The notes under the pieces are model-generated. The model was not told where the DNA came from, did not search any database, and saw nothing but the letters and a program-made list of their open reading frames with translations. A stretch of DNA of 13,097 bases from Paludibacter sp. (GTDB lineage Bacteria; Bacteroidota; Bacteroidia; Bacteroidales; Paludibacteraceae): positions 1 through 13,097 of the forward strand of contig JAQWCZ010000030.1 in the NCBI GenBank assembly GCA_028705705.1, read 5' to 3'. Of this stretch, positions 7,654-13,097 are shown piece after piece. Positions within the stretch are counted from its first letter, which is position 1. Each line of letters starts with the position of its first letter. Position numbers and translations under genes: made by a program.

Positions 7654-8994
7654 ATGAGTATCATCACCATTTCTGTTCTGGTCATAGTAAGCATCGTGCT
7701 GATCATTCTGCTGACCTCGGTAGTCCGGCTGAATGCATTCGTGTCCTTATTCGCGGTATCGCTTTTACTGGCCATTGTGACCTTACCCGAGCAGAGTGTC
7801 ATAGAAGTATTGAAACAGGGCTTTGGCAATACCATGGCCTCCATCGGTTTTTTGATCATATTCGGGGCTATTATTGCCGTGGTACTTGATCAAACGGGAG
7901 GTGCAGCAAGTATTGCCGGCTTTATTCTGTCGAAAACAGGCGCCAAAAACGCCGCTTCGGCGATGGGACTGACCGGTTTTATTGCCGGAATGCCCATCTT
8001 TTGTGACTCAGGTTTTATCATCATGAGCGGACTTGCGAGGTCATTCAGTGCAAAAGCAAAGGTGGCGCTGCCATTCGTTGCTTTTGTACTGGCCACCTCA
8101 CTTTATTCGGTTCATTGCCTCATTCCGACTCATCCGGGAGCCCTGGCTGCTGCGGGAATCATGGAAGCCAACCTGGGAAACCTCATTTTACTGGGAACAT
8201 TAGCCGCGATTCCGGGTGCCCTGACGGCTTTTTGGTGGATCAAATGGAAAACAACAAAAGGGAAAGGAGAAGATGTTCATGAATATGAACTCACCGAAAA
8301 CGAAACCCAAAAGCAGGTAGATTTACCTCCTGTAAGTCTGTCCTTCCTGCCCGTGGTTGTACCGATTTTACTGATTGCAGTTGGTTCTTTGTTAACGGTA
8401 TTCCGTGCTCCGGAAACCAATGTACTGGTACATACCCTTGTGTTTCTGGGACAACCCGTCATTGCCCTGCTCGTCGGTGTATTGTTGTCTTTACTATTAA
8501 TCCGCAAACCGAAAATCAGTTTGCTGAACAATTTAATCGAAGGAGCCATTCAAAAAGCCGGACCGATATTGGTGGTTACTGCTGCTGGAGGCATGTTCGG
8601 ATTAGTCATTAAAGAAACCGGAATCGGAGCGTATGCCGGATCCTTATTGCTTGAAACCGGTATGGGACTGGCAGTGCCTTTTCTGATTGCTTTCCTGCTG
8701 AAAACAGCACAGGGTTCATCCACCGTAGCCATCATCACGGCGGCTTCGTTTGTTACCCCCATGCTGCCTTCGCTCGGATTAGATTCTGAAACAGGAAAGC
8801 TGCTGACCATGCTTGCCATGGGAGCCGGTTCCATGATGGTTTCACATGCCAACGATTCCTATTTCTGGGTGGTATCGCGATTCACAGGCATCAGCATGAA
8901 TACAACGCTGAAAGTTTATACCTCAGCAACGGCAATCATGGGTATTACTGTTTTTGCCTGTGTCTGGATTGCATCAAAATTTATGTTGGGTTGA
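7654..8994 (+). CDS. GntP-family sugar-acid:H+ symporter (gluconate/glycerate-type permease)
   Basis: 446 residues, typical of the GntP family, and almost entirely hydrophobic with roughly 12 membrane segments. One clear hydrophilic cytoplasm-like loop lies at about 198-226. Family signatures include GMPIFCDSGF at 112-121, PTHPGA at 158-163, QGSSTVAIITAASF and GAGSMMVSHANDSYFW near the C-terminus. Members move gluconate, related aldonates, D-serine or other small hydroxy acids with protons across the inner membrane. The next gene, one base away, is a glycerate kinase, so glycerate or a sugar acid that yields glycerate is the best guess; this is inference. A 56-bp gap precedes the gene, and no good promoter is visible there. 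The start at 7654 fits the first membrane helix. Confidence 0.93.
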   Translation: MSIITISVLVIVSIVLIILLTSVVRLNAFVSLFAVSLLLAIVTLPEQSVIEVLKQGFGNTMASIGFLIIFGAIIAVVLDQTGGAASIAGFILSKTGAKNAASAMGLTGFIAGMPIFCDSGFIIMSGLARSFSAKAKVALPFVAFVLATSLYSVHCLIPTHPGALAAAGIMEANLGNLILLGTLAAIPGALTAFWWIKWKTTKGKGEDVHEYELTENETQKQVDLPPVSLSFLPVVVPILLIAVGSLLTVFRAPETNVLVHTLVFLGQPVIALLVGVLLSLLLIRKPKISLLNNLIEGAIQKAGPILVVTAAGGMFGLVIKETGIGAYAGSLLLETGMGLAVPFLIAFLLKTAQGSSTVAIITAASFVTPMLPSLGLDSETGKLLTMLAMGAGSMMVSHANDSYFWVVSRFTGISMNTTLKVYTSATAIMGITVFACVWIASKFMLG

Positions 8995-8995
8995 T

Positions 8996-10306
8996 ATGAG
9001 AAAGCTGGCTGAGAAAATATTCCTTGCAGGTGTCGACAGCGTGTTGCCCGACAAACTGATACATGCTCAAATGACCTTGTCCGGTGATGTGCTGACAATT
9101 TGCGGAGAGTCCTATGATCTCCGTAACATCAATCATATCTATGTCATTGGAGCCGGGAAAGCCGCCGCCCTGATGGCACTGGAAACCGAACGGGTATTGG
9201 GCAACAGGATTACGGCAGGACATGTGGTGACAAAATATGATCATGGCTGTGCACTGGATATCATTAAACTATCTGAAGCAGCTCATCCGATTCCGGATAT
9301 AAACGGACTGACTGCTACGAGAGAGATACTGAAGATAGCACAACAGGCAAAGCAAAACGATTTGGTTATTTGCCTGATTTCTGGAGGTGCTTCTGCACTG
9401 CTGGTTGATACACCCTCTGAAATAAGTCTTGATGACCTTCGGATAACAAATGAATTACTCGTAAAATCAGGTGCAAATATCATAGAAATTAATACAATCC
9501 GAAAACATCTATCAGCAATAAAGGGCGGCCAACTTGCTAAAATAATTTATCCTGCAAACGCAGTTAGCCTGATTCTTTCTGATGTAGTAGGCGATCCATT
9601 GGATGTAATTGCTTCGGGACCAACGGTGCCCGATAATTCGAGTTTTTCTGATGCTTATACAATAATGAAGAAGTATTTGCTTCACAAACAATTGCCGGAG
9701 TCAGTAACCAAACGATTGTTGTTCGGAAAAGCTGGCGTCATTCCAGATACTCCTGAACACACACACCCTTGTTTTCAAACCACCCGAAATTGCGTGTTGG
9801 GTAGTAACAAAATTGCACTGAATTCGGCTGCTGATTTTGCTTTAAAAGAAGGATTCGAAACATACATTATTGCCGACAACCTGCAAGATGACTATGTGAA
9901 AGTAGCTGATTTTATCCTCAGCACGATGGATGAATATTCAGTCAATAAAAAAAATGGACAGCCAGTTTGTCTTTTATTTGGAGGTGAACCAACTGTACAG
10001 GTCAAAGGCGATGGACTTGGAGGGAGAAACCAGCACCTGGCGCTTTATTTAGCAACGAAGATTCAAAATAAACCAGATGTGACAATTCTTTGTGCCGGGA
10101 CTGATGGTACTGACGGACCGACTGATGCTGCCGGCGCTGTGGTTAATTGCACAACAACCAAAGATGCAAAATTAAAAGGAATAGATGCATCTCAGTATCT
10201 GGAACAGGCAGACTCATATCATTTTTTCAGCAAAACAGGTGGACATATCATTACCGGTTCAACTCAAACAAATGTTATGGATATTATAATGGCTATTATT
10301 CAATAA
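8996..10306 (+). CDS. Glycerate 2-kinase (class II, MOFRL/DUF4147 family)
   Basis: 436 residues. It phosphorylates D-glycerate with ATP; characterised members of this class (GckA/TtuD type) mostly give 2-phosphoglycerate, which enters lower glycolysis. Motifs: IGAGKAA at 51-57 with the conserved lysine K55, AHPIPD at 96-101, SGGASALL at 129-136, SDVVGDPLDVIASGPT at 195-210 and, in the C-terminal MOFRL domain, FGGEPTV, GGRNQHLAL, GTDGTDGPTDAAGA at 368-381 and TGGHIITGSTQTNV. I chose the ATG at 8996 over an in-frame start at 8954: it lies one base after the permease stop, the normal arrangement for translational coupling, and the family N-terminus (MRKLAEKIFLAGVDSVLP) starts there. Cytoplasmic. 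The family call is firm, while 2- versus 3-phosphoglycerate as product is family knowledge, not seen here. Confidence 0.95.
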   Translation: MRKLAEKIFLAGVDSVLPDKLIHAQMTLSGDVLTICGESYDLRNINHIYVIGAGKAAALMALETERVLGNRITAGHVVTKYDHGCALDIIKLSEAAHPIPDINGLTATREILKIAQQAKQNDLVICLISGGASALLVDTPSEISLDDLRITNELLVKSGANIIEINTIRKHLSAIKGGQLAKIIYPANAVSLILSDVVGDPLDVIASGPTVPDNSSFSDAYTIMKKYLLHKQLPESVTKRLLFGKAGVIPDTPEHTHPCFQTTRNCVLGSNKIALNSAADFALKEGFETYIIADNLQDDYVKVADFILSTMDEYSVNKKNGQPVCLLFGGEPTVQVKGDGLGGRNQHLALYLATKIQNKPDVTILCAGTDGTDGPTDAAGAVVNCTTTKDAKLKGIDASQYLEQADSYHFFSKTGGHIITGSTQTNVMDIIMAIIQ

Positions 10307-10359
10307 AATTAAATTTATACTAAAAAATAAATCCAACCATTAAAAATAAATAATTGAAT

Positions 10360-11772
10360 ATGAACAGACTTGACTTTTTAAAACGAGTGGCCTGGACGCT
10401 TGGAGGAGCAACAGTGCTTGGAGTTAATAAAACCTTATTAAATGCGGCGCCAAGTGATAAAAATATCATGCCAAAACCGGGAGAGAAATTCGACATCTTT
10501 AATGCCAATGTACAGGGACTTGAAGCAAAAGTCACCAAACCGGTAACAGTAATTATCATTGGAGCCGGAGGAAGGGGTAATGCTTATGCTACCTATGCAA
10601 AAAAGTACCCTAACGCCATGAAAATCGTTGGTGTTTCAGATATCAATGAAAAAAGAAGGGAAATGATGGCTGATGCTTTCAATGTCAAAAAAGAAAACCG
10701 GTTTGGCGATTTTTCAGAAGTATTCAAAAAGCCCCAATTGGCTGATGCAGTTGTTATCAGCACGCCGGATGATGTGCATTATGCCCCCTGCATGTTGGCA
10801 TTGGAAAAAGGGTATCAGGTACTGCTCGAAAAACCCATTGCTCCAACTGAAAAAGAATGTACCGACATCCTCGCTGCTGCAAAGAAACACAATAGAATCG
10901 TAGCGGTTTGCCACGTGTTGCGTTATGCCCCTTATTTTGTAGCATTAAAACAAGCGGTCGATTCTGGTGTGATTGGCGATGTGATTAGCGTACAACATCT
11001 CGAACCTATCCTGTTCGACCACATGGCACATTCTTATGTTCGTGGCAACTGGCACAACTCGAAGAAAACCACGCCGATTATCTTAGCGAAATCCTGTCAC
11101 GACTTAGACATCATCCGCTGGATAGTTGGAAAACCTTGTACCCAAATATCTGCAGATGGCAGTTTGACTTATTTTAAAGCTTCGAGAATGCCTGCCGGAG
11201 CAACTGCTTATTGTATCGATGGTTGTCCACATGAATCGACCTGCCCATTTTCGGCTGTTGATATTTATGTTCGTCGTAAACGCATGTTAAAAGTGTTTGA
11301 TTTACCGGAAGTAAAAGACGAACTAATCAAAGAAAAACTCCGCACAACAAACTACGGTCGCTGTGTTTTTCAATGTGATAACGACCAGCCGGATCATTAT
11401 GTGGCAAATATGGTTTTCGATGGTGATATCACGGCCTCCTTCAGCATGGAAGCGCTCACCTCCTATTCCGGTCGCCGCACCCGTATCATGGGAACGAAAG
11501 GAGATATTGTGGGCGACATGACTGAGTTCGTGATTACCGATTTCCGTAGTCATAAAAAAACAGTGTGGAACAAGCAAGTTGAAGAACTGGAAGCCTACAA
11601 AGATGCAGGACACGGTGGTGGTGACCTGGGATTAGTACGTGATTTTATTCAAGCTGTGGGCAACAATAATCCTTCAGTTCTGTCGAGCACCATTGACGCT
11701 TCAGTCGAAAGTCATGTCATGGGCTTCCGGGCAGAAGAAAGCAGATTATCAATGAGTAAGGTGAAAATTTAA
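10360..11772 (+). CDS. Gfo/Idh/MocA-family NAD(P)-dependent oxidoreductase, exported-looking
   Basis: 470 residues. The N-terminus (NRLDFLKRVAWTLGGATVLG) is built like the Tat signals of Bacteroidetes members of this family, but the second arginine of the RR pair is leucine, so export is uncertain. A Rossmann domain follows: VIIIGAGGRG at 64-73, a D/E-rich turn after strand 2 (VSDINEKRR), ISTPDDVHY, and the family lysine in EKP at 157-159. The C-terminal domain has VLRYAPYF at 187-194 and KSCHDLDIIRW at 244-254, which carries the likely catalytic His/Asp. Cysteines 285, 289 and 295 (CIDGCPHESTCPFSA) form a cluster known to me from some inositol-dehydrogenase-like members. The substrate is unknown, probably a sugar or cyclitol. 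The ATG at 10360 is preferred to the TTG six bases upstream. It follows the kinase by 53 bp. Confidence 0.92.
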   Translation: MNRLDFLKRVAWTLGGATVLGVNKTLLNAAPSDKNIMPKPGEKFDIFNANVQGLEAKVTKPVTVIIIGAGGRGNAYATYAKKYPNAMKIVGVSDINEKRREMMADAFNVKKENRFGDFSEVFKKPQLADAVVISTPDDVHYAPCMLALEKGYQVLLEKPIAPTEKECTDILAAAKKHNRIVAVCHVLRYAPYFVALKQAVDSGVIGDVISVQHLEPILFDHMAHSYVRGNWHNSKKTTPIILAKSCHDLDIIRWIVGKPCTQISADGSLTYFKASRMPAGATAYCIDGCPHESTCPFSAVDIYVRRKRMLKVFDLPEVKDELIKEKLRTTNYGRCVFQCDNDQPDHYVANMVFDGDITASFSMEALTSYSGRRTRIMGTKGDIVGDMTEFVITDFRSHKKTVWNKQVEELEAYKDAGHGGGDLGLVRDFIQAVGNNNPSVLSSTIDASVESHVMGFRAEESRLSMSKVKI

Positions 11773-11951
11773 GTCTTTTAACAAATGTGCTTTACCAGCG
11801 GGTAATGAGCTTATTTGCATCAGAATCATAAAAAAATAGAAAATGAACTTGTCGTATTATAACGTGTTTTTATTTTATGTTTGTATATTTGTGACAAATC
11901 TAAATTACTCTATGGCATAAGATTCATACATGTTTAAGTAACAGTTCTAAG
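11773..11951. other. Intergenic region before the sigma gene: imperfect stem-loop, then promoter region
   Basis: This 179-bp gap is the largest in the window. An extended imperfect hairpin occupies 11782-11817: outer arms CAAAT/ATTTG, an inner GCT/AGC, and TTACC/GGTAA around an AGCG loop, with a two-base internal loop and a TG bulge. It could stabilise or end the transcript of the oxidoreductase, but no T-run follows, so I do not call it a terminator. Downstream sequence is A/T-rich and holds the promoter elements listed separately. No RNA gene or small ORF with support was seen. Confidence 0.5.
11876..11891 (+). promoter_or_regulatory. Two tandem Bacteroidetes-type -7 promoter elements upstream of the ECF sigma gene
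   Basis: TATGTTTG (11876-11883) and TATATTTG (11884-11891) both match the Bacteroidetes housekeeping -7 consensus TAnnTTTG exactly and lie head to tail. Transcription would begin around 11890-11900, giving a 5' leader of about 50-60 nt before the sigma gene at 11952. The matching -33 element (TTTG) is not clear at the usual spacing of about 19-21 bp; the nearest TTG, at 11849-11851, is 24 bp from the first -7 box and 32 bp from the second. A/T-rich DNA can match by chance, so this is a candidate. Confidence 0.5.
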
Positions 11952-12512
11952 ATGTACCAATTAGATATTAAAGGCTTCAATCAATTATTTGAACAGTATT
12001 TTCAACGATTTGTATTTTTCGCACATACTTATGTGAAAGAAAAGAGCGTTGCTGAAGATTACACCATTGAAGCATTTACATCTTTTTGGGAAAACAGGGA
12101 AAATTTAAGCGCAGATACCAATCCTCCTGCTTATATACTGACCATCATTAAGAACAAAAGCATTAGTTACTTACGACATGAACAAACAATAATTGATGTA
12201 AATGAAAAATTAACCAACCATCACAACTGGAAGTTAAATTTGCAAATTGCCACCCTTGAAGCATGTGATCCTGAAGAGATTTTTTCGGTCGAGATACAAG
12301 AAATTGTAGCTTGTACGCTTGCTGAACTACCTGAAAAGACGAGATGTGTTTTCGAATTAAGTCGTAACGAAAATTTATCGCACAAGGAAATTGCAGAAAA
12401 GCTGGGTATTTCAACAAAAGCTGTTGAGTTTCACATAACAAAAGCTTTAAAGTTGTTAAGGATGGCTTTAAAAGATTACAACCCGGTTATCTTGTTGATG
12501 TTAATTCTTTAA
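11952..12512 (+). CDS. ECF-type RNA polymerase sigma-70 factor (Bacteroidetes type)
   Basis: 186 residues, a typical ECF length. Region 2 spans about 9-76 (FNQLFEQYFQRFVFFAHTYV, AEDYTIEAFTSFWENR, AYILTIIKNKSISYLR) and recognises the -10 element. Region 4 spans about 115-172 with the helix-turn-helix LSHKEIAEKLGISTKAVEFH that reads the -35 element. The hydrophobic tail NPVILLMLIL is common in Bacteroidetes ECF factors. Such factors usually pair with a FecR-like anti-sigma and a TonB-dependent receptor for trans-envelope signalling. Here the next gene is a DUF4886 protein and no FecR is visible, so the anti-sigma may lie elsewhere or be absent. The ATG at 11952 gives a normal N-terminus. Confidence 0.93.
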   Translation: MYQLDIKGFNQLFEQYFQRFVFFAHTYVKEKSVAEDYTIEAFTSFWENRENLSADTNPPAYILTIIKNKSISYLRHEQTIIDVNEKLTNHHNWKLNLQIATLEACDPEEIFSVEIQEIVACTLAELPEKTRCVFELSRNENLSHKEIAEKLGISTKAVEFHITKALKLLRMALKDYNPVILLMLIL

Positions 12513-12679
12513 ATAAATTTCCTTCTCATTAGGGATTTCGAAGGCCCGCGCGTTATATTAATTGAACTTGTATTTCAAGTTGTTACAGAAGCAGTCATCG
12601 TATGGGATGTAAGATATTCATGTCCTGTTATTCGGTGAAGATGAAATCAGCTAATTAGTTACTAAAAAATGAATAAAAG
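12513..12679. other. 167-bp intergenic region between the sigma and DUF4886 genes
   Basis: No coding region is supported. It has a GC-rich patch (GGCCCGCGCG, 12543-12552) and a small hairpin AACTTG/CAAGTT (12565-12570 with 12576-12581, five-base loop) that is too short and lacks a T-run, so it is not called a terminator. I see no TAnnTTTG promoter match. Whether the DUF4886 gene has its own promoter or is read from the sigma gene stays open. Confidence 0.4.
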
Positions 12680-13097
12680 ATGAAAAAAAGTATCCTTCTT
12701 TTCGTAGCTTTTTCAGTATTTGGTTTTTTCGCCATCATTGCAACCCCACTTCGTGCGCAGGAAGTAATTCGCATCCTTGCCATTGGGAATAGTTTTTCTC
12801 AGGATGCCGCCGAATCTTATCTCGATGATTTGGCAAAAGCAGATGGCGTTCGACTGATTGTGGGGAATATGTATATCGGTGGATGTTCACTCGAAACACA
12901 TTGGAATAACGCGTTAAGTAATGCTGCAGCTTATTCTTACCGTAAAATCACGGAAGGTGATACTGTTGTCGTTGCCAGTCAGACTTTAAGCGCTGGTATT
13001 ACCGACGAAAACTGGGATATCATTACCTTCCAGCAAGTTAGTCAGTATTCCGGACTGTTAAGCACTTATTTCCCTTATCTGACCAATCTGGTTCAAC
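12680..13097 (+). CDS. DUF4886 (SGNH-hydrolase-like) exported protein, N-terminal part (3' end outside the window)
   Basis: The frame from the ATG at 12680 is open to the right edge: 139 codons visible. A Sec signal peptide (MKKSILLFVAFSVFGF, cleavage near LRAQ, about residue 27) comes first. Then ILAIGNSFSQDA matches block I of the SGNH/GDSL-hydrolase-like DUF4886 family, with the serine in GNSFS as likely nucleophile, followed by NMYIGGCSLETHW and WDIITFQQVSQYSG, also typical. Members are found in Bacteroidetes carbohydrate-utilisation loci and are thought to be esterases or deacylases, though I know of no firm substrate. The catalytic Asp/His block would lie beyond the window. An ATG at 12669 is rejected because it stops after four codons. 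It is 167 bp after the sigma gene. Confidence 0.88.
   Translation, partial: MKKSILLFVAFSVFGFFAIIATPLRAQEVIRILAIGNSFSQDAAESYLDDLAKADGVRLIVGNMYIGGCSLETHWNNALSNAAAYSYRKITEGDTVVVASQTLSAGITDENWDIITFQQVSQYSGLLSTYFPYLTNLVQ

Noticed and set aside
8277..8852. Antisense open frames opposite the permease gene
   Set aside because: They are low-complexity shadows of a GC-richer membrane-protein gene, with no recognisable domain or start context.
8954..8995. Longer start of the glycerate kinase inside the permease gene
   Set aside because: The 14 extra residues do not match the family, and the ATG at 8996 fits a coupled start one base after the permease stop.
8996..10306. Apparent drop in GC along the glycerate kinase gene, suggesting a mosaic
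   Set aside because: Hand counts of a few lines vary between about 37 and 48 percent without a sharp border, so no transfer is claimed.
1..13097. CRISPR arrays, tRNA or rRNA genes, insertion sequences
   Set aside because: I saw no regularly spaced repeats, no transposase motifs and no RNA-gene signatures; the gaps between genes are all under 180 bp.

Overview
The window looks like a chromosomal piece of a Bacteroidota bacterium, most likely of the order Bacteroidales. The signs are a SusC/SusD outer-membrane pair, SusD-type lipoproteins, a Bacteroidetes-style ECF sigma factor, A-rich sequence in place of Shine-Dalgarno sites, TAnnTTTG promoter elements and moderate GC (37-48% in the few lines I counted). 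I cannot name the genus. Every gene I can support is on the + strand.

Layout. (1) 2-3873: the C-terminal two thirds of a SusC-like TonB-dependent transporter, cut by the left edge, then a complete SusD-like lipoprotein. (2) 3874-7597: a palindromic intergenic element, then four exported proteins: an endonuclease/exonuclease/phosphatase-fold (EEP) hydrolase, a lipoprotein of unknown family, a second EEP hydrolase paralogous to the first, and a larger unrecognised lipoprotein. (3) 7654-11772: a GntP-family sugar-acid permease, a glycerate 2-kinase one base behind it, and an exported-looking Gfo/Idh/MocA oxidoreductase. (4) 11773-13097: a 179-bp gap with two tandem promoter -7 elements, an ECF sigma factor with no FecR-type anti-sigma gene after it, a 167-bp gap, and the start of a DUF4886 (SGNH-hydrolase-like) protein cut by the right edge.

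How the genes may work together (inference). Regions 1-2 resemble a polysaccharide-utilization locus, but the visible exported enzymes are metal-dependent phosphoesterase-fold proteins and not glycoside hydrolases or lyases. Surface lipoproteins and SusD would capture a substrate, the EEP enzymes would cut phosphoester bonds, and SusC would import the product. Region 3 would carry a small organic acid across the inner membrane and feed glycerate into lower glycolysis as 2-phosphoglycerate. A substrate with phosphodiester-linked glycerate or glycerol would join both halves, but the sequence alone does not prove they share a substrate. The sigma factor probably starts a separate unit that includes the DUF4886 gene.
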